A stretch of 64,000 bases of DNA, from the NCBI RefSeq assembly GCF_032452875.1, contig NC_083896.1:6758001-6822000 (forward strand), written 5' to 3'. The notes under the pieces were generated by a model. The model was not told the origin of the DNA, searched no databases, and saw only the letters and a list, made by a program, of their open reading frames with translations. Positions 36,036 through 46,211 of this stretch are shown here, in pieces. The position numbers and the translations under genes are program-made. Every line of letters starts with the position of its first letter. Positions within the stretch are counted from its first letter, which is position 1. This DNA comes from Bos javanicus. Taxonomy: Eukaryota > Chordata > Mammalia > Artiodactyla > Bovidae.

Positions 36036-36660
36036 ACACACGTGATCCCACATATCCCTGACATGTGTTTTTTTCATGCGTCCTAGTAGAGCCGGGGATG
36101 TCGTGACATCACCCTGGACTAACATACATCACTGGGAGAAATACAAGCGGGCTTTAATGAGGATCACCTGGCAACCTGTCAGAAATACACATTCTTGCCC
36201 CGCTGCCCCCCGCCAAGACTTAATGAATCAGAAACTTTGGGGGTAGGGCCCAAGCGATCTGTGTTTTAAGCATTCTGATGAAGGCTAATGTTGAGAAGTA
36301 CTGAATTGAGTCCCTGGGGGTTTAATTTTATATAATTCTTGAGAAGCATCTGCTCCTACATTCTCATTTTTAAATCCTTCCAGTCACAATTCAAAACCCA
36401 CTTCCCGCTTCAACTTTCCTGGGACCCAAGTGGACTCTTCTTCCTCTTGACATACCGAAACCATTTCATACCATACTAAGGACTAAGGGACCTTGTAAGG
36501 CACTGTCTTTTATTACAGTTCTGTTGGCACACATTTCAAGTCCCTAGCCAGACTAATAAGGAACACAACTTTGTCTTACTGTGTTTTTAAAATCTTGCAT
36601 AGCTCCTAGCTTGCAGTGGATCATATTCAGTAGTTGGTGATTATGGATTTAAGGTCCTGT
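36036..36660. other. Intronic interval with an L2 fragment
   Basis: Positions 36370-36560 resemble L2 (CCAGTCACAATTCAAAACCC, GGCACTGTCTTTTATTACAG). Nothing else is recognised. Confidence 0.4.
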
Positions 36661-36663
36661 GAT

Positions 36664-36860
36664 ACATGCTGGAGACACAGGAGACGTGGGTTCGATCCCT
36701 GAGTCAGGAAGATGCCCTCGAGTAGGAAATGGCAACTCACTCCAGTATCCTTGCATGAAAAATTCCGTGGACAGAGAAGCCTGGTGGGTGATGGTCCATG
36801 GTGTCGCAAAGAGTTGGACATGACTGAGCAACTGAGCACGTGCACACACACACACAGACA
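36664..36860 (+). mobile_element. Bov-tA SINE, diverged, with CA-rich tail
   Basis: GAGACGTGGGTTCGATCCCT to ATGACTGAGCAACTGAGCAC, followed by a CA run at 36841-36862. The head before 36664 is degraded. Confidence 0.85.
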
Positions 36861-36862
36861 CA

Positions 36863-38440
36863 CGCAATACCAGAATGCTTGAATTTTCAGTTACCCTGTA
36901 TAGTGTACATTGAATGCTTTAGGCCATAGAAACCAACTTTCATAGAACATTCATGAAGTGAGATCCTATTGCGGATCAGGCACTAATTCATTTAAAATTT
37001 ATGTTGAATAATTGCTGCAAACCAGGCTTAATGTGATACACTGGGAAAAATTATGATATGGCATCTGCCCCTAAGAAACATACAGGCTATGTTTACTTAC
37101 AGTTCTCATGAAGCCTTATCCAGACCACTCCATCCCTTCCAGGCCACATCTAATCTAACCAAAGCCTCAAGACACTCTAACCACCTACTCTTGTTTTATT
37201 TTCTTAGGAACGTTTATCATTATCTCAAAATGTCATGTGGTTTTCATTGTCGTTTTGGTTTTTGTCTACCCTTCTCCCAACTCCTTCAGAGTAGGAACTT
37301 TGCCCAGTATATTCACAGCTGTATCCCCAGTGCTTAAAAGAGGACTTGGTACATAATACCCACTCATTAAATATTTTTAAATGGATGAATGACTTCCAGG
37401 GTGAACAACATTGTGGGGAACATATTTTAACTCCCTTCATCGATAAGGAAACTGAGGCTTCAAGAATTTAAATGATAAAGAGCCTAGAATTCAAGTTAAA
37501 AATCTTTCTAATTCCAAAGCTTGTATTCCTAGCTAGCACCATCTGTCTCCATGTGATTTTTTCCCCATTAGTGTCTCTATCTCTCTTTTTTCCAAGGGCA
37601 CACAGGAATTTGAGCTGCAGTCCTCACTACAGATTGCCTATGCTTGAAAACTCTGCTCAGAATGTTAGGGAACTTTGCAAGTAAGCATTCCTATGCATTA
37701 AGGTACCTAGGACTGCCAGGACCTTGCATAGAATCAATTCTTCCAATAGTTTTGGTTATCTGCAGTCCTAGGTTGTGGAAGCTTCCTTGAACTGAATCAA
37801 GGAAGCAGAAAGATGGGATTAAGGAAGCAGCTAGCCAATGCATTGCCAGTTCAGTAAACTGACAGCAGGAACCTTGGCCATGAGGTTGTTTTTAAAGAGG
37901 CCTGTGCAGGTAATGGGGTGACCTTCTTGGCGGCAATAATTTTTCCCCTTTCTGAGTAGCTTGCTTTCTGTTCATGATATTGAGAGAAGAAGGCTTATGA
38001 AGAACTTTAGAAAGCTTTTCTTTTTTTTGATCAGGACTTCAAATATCCATTCAATCAGTAGAATCATTTAATTCTAACATTTTCCTCCTTAGCTTCAAAG
38101 TATCAAGTATTAGATTGGTATAGTAACAAATTCACTGATTATAAACTAATGGGGTTGTATAAAGATACTACTTAGGTGGTGAAATTAAGCAATTCCTTCT
38201 TCATGGGGCTCTCACGTGCTGTGGACAGGGAATAGGCCTGTTGGGAAGAATGTCCTGAATTTCAGTCCTAGTTCTGCTACCATTGGAAAGCCTTTATTCT
38301 CACTCAGCCTTAGTTTTTCTGTCAAATGGGATTCATCAGGATTATGTGGCAGAGATATTTGAGAATGAAGTGAGATAGTAATTGTAAAGGACCCTAGAAC
38401 TATGTTTGGCATGGTACAGCTTAAAGGTGCATTAGACCTA
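36863..38440. other. Intronic interval with L2 and MIR fragments
   Basis: Positions 37270-37390 follow the L2 3' tail (AGAGTAGGAACTTTGCCCAG, GTATCCCCAGTGCTTAAAAG). Positions 37425-37480 (AAGGAAACTGAGGCTTCAAG) are reversed MIR. Positions 38250-38430 (TTCAGTCCTAGTTCTGCTAC, TTTTTCTGTCAAATGGGATT) are plus MIR. No exon seen. Confidence 0.5.
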
Positions 38441-38452
38441 TTATTTTAACAT

Positions 38453-38591
38453 GTGTGTGTGTATCAGTAGCTCAGCCGTGTCTGACTCTGCGACCCCCAT
38501 GGACCACCCACCATGAGTGGTCCACCAGGCTCCTCTGTCCAAGGGATTCTCCAGGCAAGAGTACTGGAGTGGGTTGCCATTTCCTCTCCAG
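38453..38591 (-). mobile_element. BovA-type SINE, single unit
   Basis: AGCTCAGCCGTGTCTGACTC to GGGTTGCCATTTCCTCTCC. Flanked by a 12-bp duplication TTATTTTAACAT at 38441-38452 and 38592-38603. It contains an unusual local hairpin (38512-38523 region). Confidence 0.92.
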
Positions 38592-38620
38592 TTATTTTAA
38601 CATAGGATAGTGTATAATGG

Positions 38621-38893
38621 GGAGAAGGCAATGGCACCCCACTCCAGTAGTGTTGCCTGGAAAATCCCATGGATGGAGGAGCCTGGTGGGCTGCAGTCCA
38701 TGGGGTCTCTAAGAGTCAGACACCACTAAGTGATTTCACTTTCACTTTCCACTTTCATGCATTGGAGAAGGAAATGGCAACCCATTTCAGTGTTCTTGCC
38801 TGGAGAATCCCATGGACGGAGAAGCCTGGTAGGCTGCAGTCCATGGGGTCGCACAGAGTTGGACACAACTGAAGTGACTTAGCAGCAGCAGCA
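38621..38893 (+). mobile_element. Bov-A2 SINE (dimeric)
   Basis: GGAGAAGGCAATGGCACCCC to CTTAGCAGCAGCAGCAG with the linker CACTTTCATGCATTGGAGAA. A short TATAATG flanks it on both sides. Confidence 0.93.
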
Positions 38894-39344
38894 GTATATA
38901 ATGAATGAGGTCCCAGGTATAACAGATTGGAAACCCTTCAAACCTAGACTGGGCCCGGAGCTGGAATTGTTGCTGCCTGCAGTTCTGTGTCCAGATCATG
39001 CTGGCCAAGTTAGCCTGAAGTCCTTAAAAAGGCTACCTGCTAGCTACCTGCTAGACTAATTGAATGAGGGTCATCTTGGCCATACTTTGGCTTGGTTTTG
39101 TTCCTCTTGATAATAGTGTTATAGTTATTTATTTTTCTGTTAACATCCACCAATCTTTCATAATTCAAGTCTATCACTAAATTCTGCCCTGGTTCACATT
39201 CTCAATGAACCTCTTTTATTTTTCTTCACTCACAGGAAAGATGAAGGCTTAGCTTAAGAATGTTTTCTACAAATGAGTACACTGTACAATTTCTGTGGTG
39301 ATACAAAGAATGGAATATGTGTTAAAGTTAGGTCTTTGCTTAAA
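38894..39344. other. Intronic interval, nothing recognised
   Basis: Contains a tandem CTACCTGCTAG doublet near 39031-39053; otherwise unremarkable. Confidence 0.4.
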
Positions 39345-39554
39345 AGTGGTCTCCCCTATGGCTCAGATGGTAAAGAATCTGCCTGCAATGCAAGAGACCT
39401 GGGTTTGATCCCTGGGTTGGGAAGATCCCCTGGAGGAGGGCATGGCAACCCACTCCAGTATTCTTGCCTGGAGGATTGCCTTGGACAGAGGAGCCACGAG
39501 GGCTATAGTCCATGGGGTTGCAAAGAGTTGGCCACGACTGAGCGTCTAAACACA
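39345..39554 (+). mobile_element. Bov-tA SINE
   Basis: GGCTCAGATGGTAAAGAATC, GGTTTGATCCCTGGGTTGGG and tail TTGGCCACGACTGAGCGTCT. Confidence 0.92.
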
Positions 39555-40449
39555 TTTCCCATTCCAGGCCACATGTCAGTGCTTTAATTCAGAGGGCTTT
39601 CATTTAGAGCTTGGCCAATCTCTCCCTCTTCAGTCCTGAAAAATGGTAGGGGGTGCAGTTCTTCCCTCTGGAAGATTTGAGCTCCATGAACCCTCAAAAT
39701 CTGATAAGCATATTTGCTTAAAATATGTTTTGGTGCTGTAAACATGGGACTCCAGACACCTGAGTTCTGCTGCTTGCCATCTGGTGTGATCTAACTTGCA
39801 CTACTCTGCTATAAAATAAGGCCAGCAATGCCTCCCTCACAAGGTTATTAGGTAGGTTAAATTAAATAAGATAATGTATATTCATCACCTTGAAAGGAAG
39901 AAATTAACAACTGTTGATGTGTTTGCTTATCTCCTTCCGCAAACTGCATAGCTGTGTGCCACCCCTCTCTCTGCCCAGATTTTGCCATGATAAAATTATG
40001 AGGCATATCCTAAGGAAGCTGTAGCTACAGCCCATAAACAGAGCTCTGTGTCTGTGTGAAGAAAATGGGAATGAGAGTGCCTTCCTGAGTTGTGTCACTT
40101 TTTTCAGGCAATGCGCCATCTTCCATTTAAATCATGTGAATAGTTGAACCAAAGGTCACCAACTCATCACCCTATTTTATTGCAGAAACATTTCTGCAGA
40201 TTTCTGCATCAGATATAATTCTCCCACTCAGAAATTTGGGGAGAATTTAGGAATGTTTCTCAGATGGCACTTTTCTCTGCACTAAAAGTCCATATAGTGT
40301 GGATGGAGGAGAGTAACTTTCCAGTGGGGGAATCTAACACGCTTCTACAGCCAGGTGACCAACTTTGCCATAAAAGTCATAAATCACACTGATAATATGT
40401 CCCCTTGATATGATGTGATGAGAATGGTACTTTCTTCTGTGGTCTTCTC
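39555..40449. other. Intronic interval with a MIR fragment
   Basis: Positions 39745-39895 follow plus MIR (CTGAGTTCTGCTGCTTGCCA, CACAAGGTTATTAGGTAGG). No exon seen. Confidence 0.45.
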
Positions 40450-40458
40450 AAAACACAT

Positions 40459-40648
40459 GCTGTTGTTCTTCAGTTGCTAAGTTGTATCTGACTCTTTTGT
40501 GACCCCAGGGACTCTAGCCCACCAGGCTTCTCTGCCTGTGGGATTTCCCAGGCAAGAATACTAAAATGGGTTGCTATTTCCTTCTCCAGGGAATCTTCCC
40601 TTCCCATTGGTAGGCAGATTCTTCACTACTGAGCTACCAGGGAAGCCC
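40459..40648 (-). mobile_element. Bov-tA SINE
   Basis: Reverse-orientation element from TTCTTCAGTTGCTAAGTTGT to GAGCTACCAGGGAAGCCC. Flanked by AAAACACAT at 40450-40458 and 40649-40657. Confidence 0.93.
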
Positions 40649-40695
40649 AAAACACATAACGATGAGAGAAACAGTAGAAGAATCTGAACTTTGAA

Positions 40696-40895
40696 AGTGA
40701 AAGCAAAGGTCCCTCAGTCATGTCCGACTCTTCACGACCCCATGGGTTATACAGTCCATGGAATTCTCCAGGCCAGAATTCTGGAGTGGGTAGCCTTCCC
40801 CTTCTCCAGGGGATCTTCCCAACTCAGGAATTGAACCCAGGTCTCCTGCATTGCAGGCAGATTCTTTACCAACTGAGCTATGAGGGAAGCCCAAT
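40696..40895 (-). mobile_element. Bov-tA SINE
   Basis: GTCCCTCAGTCATGTCCGAC to GAGCTATGAGGGAAGCCC, with a short deletion in the body (TTATACAGTCCATGG). Flanked by TTTGAA at 40690-40695 and 40896-40901. Same orientation as its neighbour 40 bp away. Confidence 0.9.
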
Positions 40896-40901
40896 TTTGA
40901 A

Positions 40902-41968
40902 GGGCATGTACAAAATACCTGATTAGTACCCCCTCAAAAATGCCAAAGTAATAAAAGAAAACAAGAAAAATCTGAGAATGAATCAGTCATGAGGAACCTA
41001 AGAAGACATGGCAACTAAATATAAAGTGGCATCCTGGGTGGGATCTTAGAAAACAAAAAGGAAATTAGGTAGAAAAACAAAAAACAGGAAATGTGAATAA
41101 AGTATGAACTTTAATTAATAGTAATGTATCAGTAAAGATATTAGCAGTAGGAGAAACTGGGTATGGGACATATGAGGAATCTCTGTACAATCTTCACAAT
41201 AATTCTATAAATCTAAAATTAAAATAGTTTTAAATCATCGTTTTTCTAACTTATCCTTCACAATTCAGGTCACTCCTTTAGGAAACCTTCCTTTTATGTA
41301 ATCCCCAAATCTCACAACTTCCTCTCACCTACCACCATGGTTTTATAAGCTTCTTCTGTCTATTCCATATTACATTGTGTTACAATTATTTCACAAGACT
41401 AAATGTGCCTTAAGGACAGGCATGTGGTTTTTTATCTTTATATTCTAGTGCTATCCAGAGTGTATGGGAGACCTTAGAGATAAATGTTCAGTAAGTGGTA
41501 GAATAGATGAAAAAGTTAAACAAATCAAAGTTAAAATAATTAGATGTTTTAAAAATGAATGAAAAGCTTAAGGGGTAGGCCAATAGATGCCATGAACTGT
41601 CATATGCTGAGATGCTGTTGGAGAAGGGCAGTGACTGACAATCCTGCTCACAGTACACTTCACATGTTGTTACATCACTGAAACCATCATCATTAGCAAG
41701 TGGTTCATTTCTGAAGGGCAAGGCTCCACTGTAGGGATTGAAAATGGTACACAGAGACCTGTGGGTATTAAGCACAGATGTTCCGTCTATAGTTACTCCA
41801 TATGTCCTGCCTATGGGCTTCATTCATTAATTCACACATTCGTTCAACAAATGTGTCATGACAAAGATAACACTACTAATTTTCATTTATTGCATAAAAA
41901 TGTATATAGCCATATATTGTTGCTGTAGTTGTACTAGCTGATTTTATCCATGTAACAACTTTCAGATA
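40902..41968. other. Intronic interval with an L2 fragment
   Basis: Positions 41260-41510 follow L2 (CTCCTTTAGGAAACCTTCCT, GTGCCTTAAGGACAGGCATG, ATAAATGTTCAGTAAGTGG). No exon assigned; the 111-codon antisense frame at 41488-41823 is unrecognised. Confidence 0.5.
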
Positions 41969-41980
41969 TATATTAATGCT

Positions 41981-42194
41981 ATTGCATGCATGCTCAGTTG
42001 CTTCAGACATGTCAGACTCTTTACAACTCCAAGGACTGTAGCCTGCCAGGCTCCTGTGACATGGAATTCTCCGGGCAAGAATACTGCAGTGTGTTGCTGT
42101 TTCCTTCTCCAGGGGATCTTCCAGACCTAGGAATTGAACTTGCATCTCCTGCTTTGCAGGCAGATTCTTTACCATCTGAGCTACCAGTGAGGCC
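41981..42194 (-). mobile_element. Bov-tA SINE
   Basis: GCTCAGTTGCTTCAGACATG to GAGCTACCAGTGAGGCC. Flanked by a perfect 12-bp duplication TATATTAATGCT at 41969-41980 and 42195-42206. Confidence 0.95.
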
Positions 42195-42206
42195 TATATT
42201 AATGCT

Positions 42207-42500
42207 TTTAGTCCTGTTTTAATAGATGAGGAAATTGAGGCAGAGAAGTTAGGTAACTTTGTCTGAGGGTAAAGAAGAGCTTGCCATGTTGTGAGCACTG
42301 GATATACAACTGGCAGAGTTGGGGGAGAAAATGGAGAGGGGGTGGGAAGAAGCAGAAATGGTGTGCTACTGATGAATGTGTTGCCTTGGACTTTTGCCTG
42401 AAAATTTGCTTCACTTACACCCTTTCTTTGAAGGAACTGAGAAACCAAAACTTCTGTAGATTTTCTTCTCAAGCTTTTCTTTTCCTTCTTCAATAGAAAT
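42207..42500. other. Intronic interval with a MIR trace
   Basis: Positions 42218-42275 (TTTAATAGATGAGGAAATTG, AGGCAGAGAAGTTAGG) are reversed MIR. The rest is unassigned. Confidence 0.45.
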
Positions 42501-43615
42501 TCAGTATTAGTTCAGTTCAGTTCAGTCACTCAGTCATGTCTGACTCTTTGAGACCCCATGAACCGCAGCATGCCAGGCCTCCCTGTCTATCATCAACTCC
42601 TGGAGTTCACTCAGACTCACGTCCATTGAGTCAGTGATGCCACCCAGCCATCTCATCTTCTGTCATCCCCTTCTCCTCCTGCCCTCAATCTTTCCCAGCA
42701 TCAGGGTCTTTTCCAATGAGTCAGCTCTTTGCATCAGGTGGCAAAAGTATTGGACTTTCAGCCTCAACATCAGTCCTTCCAGTGAACACCCAGGACTGAT
42801 CTCCTTTAGGATGGACTGGTTAGATTTCCAGGGGACTCTCAAGAGTCTTCTCCAGCACCATATTTCAAAAGCATCAATTCTTCAGTCCTCAGCTTTCTTT
42901 ATAGTCCATCTCTCACATCCATACATGACCACTGGAAAAACCATAGCCTTGACTAGACGGACCTTTGTTGGAAAAGTAATGTCTCTGCTTTTGAATATGC
43001 TATCTAGGTTGGTCAAAACTTTCCTTCCAAGGAGTAAGCGTCTTTTAATTTCATTGCTGCAATCGCCATCTGCAGTGATTTTGGAGCCCCCCAAAATAAA
43101 GTCAGCCACTGTTTCCACTGTTTCCCCATCTATCTGCCATGAAGTGATGGGACCAGATGCCATGATCTTAGTTTTCTGAATGTTGTGCTTTAAGCCAACT
43201 TTTCATTCTCCTCTTTGATTTTCATCAAGAAGTTCTTTAGTTCCTCTTCACTTTCTGCCATAAGGGTGGTGTCATCTGTGTATCTGAGGTTATCGATATT
43301 TCTCCCTGCAATCATGATTCCAGCTTGTGCTTCCTCCAGCCCAGCGTTTCTCATGATGTACTCTGCATATAAGTTAAATAATCAGGGTGACAATATACAG
43401 CCTTGACGTACTCCTTTTCCTATTTGGAACCAGTCTGTTGTTCCATGTCCAGTTCTAACTGTTGCTTCCTGACCTGCATACAGGTTTCTCAAGAAGCAGG
43501 TCAGGTGGTCTGATATTCCCATCTCTTTCAGAATTTTCCACAGTTTACTGTGATCCACATAGTCAAAGGCTTTGGCATAGTCAATAAAGCAGAAATAGAT
43601 GGTTTTCTGGAACTC

Positions 43616-44230
43616 TCATGCTTTTTCCAAGATCCAGCGGATGTTGGCAATTTGATCTCTGGTTCCTCTGCCTTTTCTAAAACCAGCTTGAACATCAGGA
43701 AGTTCACGGTTCACGTATTGCTGAAGCCTGGCTTGGAAAATTTTGAGAATTACTTTACTAGCATGTGAGATGAGTGCAATTGTGCAGTAGCTTGAGCATT
43801 CTTTGTCATTGCCTTTCTTTGGGATTGGAATGAAAACTGACCTTTTCCAGTCCTGTGGGCACTGCTGAGTTTTCCAAATTTGCTGGCATATGGAGTGCAG
43901 CACTTTCACAGTATCCTCTTTCAGAATTTGAAATAGCTCAGCTGGAATTCCATCACCTCCACTAGCTTTGTTCCTGGTGATGCTTCCTAAGGCCCACTTG
44001 ACTTCACAATCCAGGATGTCTGGCTCTAGGTGAGTGATCACACCATCATGATTATCTGGGTCGTGAAGATCTTTTTTGTACAGTTCTTCTGTGTATGCTT
44101 GCCACCTCTTCTTAATATCTTCTGCTTCTGTTAGGTCCATACCATTTCTGTCCTTTATCAAACACATCTTTGCATGAAATGTTCCCTTGGTATATCTAAT
44201 TTTTTTAAAGAGATCTCTAGTCTTTCCCAT
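43616..44230 (-). pseudogene. BovB reverse transcriptase domain remnant
   Basis: A 204-codon open stretch covering the N-terminal half of the RTE reverse transcriptase. It includes KASGGDGIPAELFQILKED and SVFIPIPKKGNDKECSSY. The reading frame breaks before the catalytic box, which is encoded near 43270-43300 in another segment and reads YTDD. A fossil of the LINE, not a host gene. Confidence 0.85.
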
Positions 44231-44387
44231 TCTATTGTTTTCCTCTATTTCTTTGCATTGATTGCTGAGGAAGGCTTACTTATCTCTCCTTGCTATTCTT
44301 TGGAACTCTGCATTCAAATGGGTATATCTTTCCTTTTCTCCTTTTCTTTTTGCTTCCCGTCTTTTCACAGCTATTTGTAAGGCGTCC

Positions 44388-44900
44388 TTAGACAGCCATT
44401 TTGCTTTTTGCATTTCTTTTTCTTGGGGATTGTCTTGATCCCTGTCTCCTGTACAATGTCACGAACCTCTGACCATAGTTCATCAGGCGCTCTATCAGAT
44501 CTAGTCCCTTAAATCTATTTCTCACTGCCACTGTATAGTCATAAGGGATTTGATTTAGGTCATACCTGAATGGTCTAGTGGTTTTCTCCACTTTCTTCAA
44601 TTTCAGTCTGAATTTGGCAATAAGGAGTTCATGATCTGAGCCACAGTCAGCTCCCGGTCTTGTTTTTGCTGACTGTATAGAGCTTCTCCATCTTTGGCTA
44701 CAAAGAATATAATCAGTCTTATTTCGGTGTTGACCGTCTGGTGATGTCCATGTGTAGAGTCTTCTCTTGTGTTGTTGGAAGAGGGTGTTTGCTATGACCA
44801 GTGCGTTCTCTTGGCAAAACTCTATTAGTCTTTGCCCTGCTTCATTCAGTATTCCAAGGCCAAATTTGCCTGTTACTCCAGGTGTTTCTTGACTTCCCAC
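44388..44900 (-). pseudogene. BovB endonuclease C-terminal remnant
   Basis: A 170-codon frame carrying the second half of the APE-type endonuclease (NALVIANTLFQQHKRRLYTW, HRNKTDYILCSQRW, GADCGSDHELLIAKF). A TAG (minus strand, 44910-44912) replaces the Trp of the conserved DWNAKVGSQE segment just upstream, next to the L1 insertion. Confidence 0.85.
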
Positions 44901-44930
44901 TTTTGCATTCTAGTCCACTATAATGAAAAG

Positions 44931-45219
44931 TATATATTTTTTAATTTAATTTAATTAATTAATTAATTAATTTTTAAAAATTTATTTTATTTTTTAACTT
45001 TACAATATTGTATTGGTTTTGCCATATATCAACATGAATCCACCACAGGTATACACGTGTTCCCCATCCTGAACCCTCCTCCCTCCTCCCTCCCTATGCC
45101 CTGACCAGTAACGCTGAAGAAGCTGAAGTTGAAAAGTTCTATGAAGACCTACAAGACCTTCCAGAACTAACACCTTAAAAAGATGTCCTCTGGGGCTGGT
45201 GCACTGGGAAAACCCAGAG
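44931..45219. mobile_element. L1 fragment with inversion and fold-back, inserted in BovB
   Basis: Positions 44931-45093 are the reversed L1 3' end (T-rich, then GTATTGGTTTTGCCATATAT, CCCCATCCTGAACCCTCCTC). Positions 45192-45219 hold the adjacent upstream L1 segment in the opposite orientation (TGGGGCTGGTGCACTGGGAA, then ACCCAGAG). Between them is an inverted copy of the BovB flank. BovB reads on without loss from GAAAAG (44930) to GACATC (45220). The two opposed L1 pieces are the product expected of twin priming. Confidence 0.85.
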
Positions 45220-45313
45220 GACATCATTTTAAGGTGTTAGTTCTGGAAGGTCTTGTAGGTCTTCATAGAACTTTTCAACTTCAGTTTCTTTGGCATTACT
45301 GGTCAGGGCATAG
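45094..45313. repeat. Large inverted repeat, 101-bp arms, 18-nt spacer
   Basis: Left arm 45094-45194 and right arm 45213-45313 are reverse complements with 5 mismatches by eye. The right arm is 7 bases of L1 joined to original BovB. The left arm is its inverted copy. Confidence 0.93.
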
Positions 45314-46211
45314 ACTTGAATTACCGTGATATTGAATGGTTTGCTTTGGAAAGGAACAAAGATCATACTGTCATTTTTGAGATTGCATCCAAGTACTGCA
45401 TTTCAGACTCTTTTGTTGACTATGATGGCTACTTCATTTCTTCTAAGGGATTCTTCCCCACAGTAGTAGATATAATGGGCATCTGAGTTAAATTCACCCA
45501 TTTTATTCCATTTTAGTTCACTGATTCCTAGAATGTCGATGTTCACTCTTGCCATCTCCTATTTGGTCACTTCCAATTTGCCTTGATTCATGGACCTAAC
45601 ATTCCAGGTTCCTATGCAATATTGCTCTTTACAGCATCGGACCTTGCTTCTACACCAGTCACACCCACAGCTGGGTATTGTTTTTGCTTTGGCTCCATCC
45701 CTTTTCATTATTTCTCGAGTTATTTCTCCACTGATCTCCTGTAGCATATTGGGCACCTACCAACCTGGGGAGTTCCTCTTTCAGTATCCTATCATTTTGC
45801 CTTTTCATACTGTTCATGGGGTTCTCAAGGCAAGAATACTGAAGTGGTTTGCCGTTCCCTTCTCCAGCGGACCACATTCTTTCAGACCGCTCCACCGTGA
45901 CCTGTCCATCTTGGGTGGCCCTGCACGGCATGGCTTAGTTTCACTGAGTTAGACAAGGCTGTGGTCCGTGTGATCACATTAGCTAGTTGTCCGTGACTGT
46001 AGTCTCAGTCTGTCTGTCCCCTGATCCCCTCTCTCAGTGCCTGACATCTTACCTGGGTTTCTCTTACCTTGGACACGGGGTATCTCTTCACGGATGCTCC
46101 AGAAAAGTGTAGCCACTACTCCTTACCTTGGACGCGGGGTAGCTCCTCCTGGCCGCTGCCCCTGACCTCCAGCCTGGGGTAGCTTCTCTTGGCCTTAATA
46201 ATCCAGTATTA

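Larger units (their letters stand above)
42510..46203 (-). mobile_element. BovB (RTE) LINE, nearly full length, split by an L1
   Basis: Minus-strand element from the 3' tail (AGTTCAGTTCAGTTCAGTCA) to a CpG-bearing 5' region near 46200. An 8-bp CAGTATTA at 42502-42509 recurs at 46204-46211 and may be the target duplication. The coding remnants in order are: endonuclease start (45559-45756, ending IGTWNVRSMNQGKLEVTK); endonuclease end (44388-44900, with VGSQETPGVTGKFGLG homology and the SDH motif in GADCGSDHELL); and reverse transcriptase (43616-44230, with GDGIPAELF, FIPIPKKGN and QAGFRKGRGTRDQIANIRW). In-frame stops, frameshifts and a YTDD in place of YADD show it is inactive. Confidence 0.93.
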
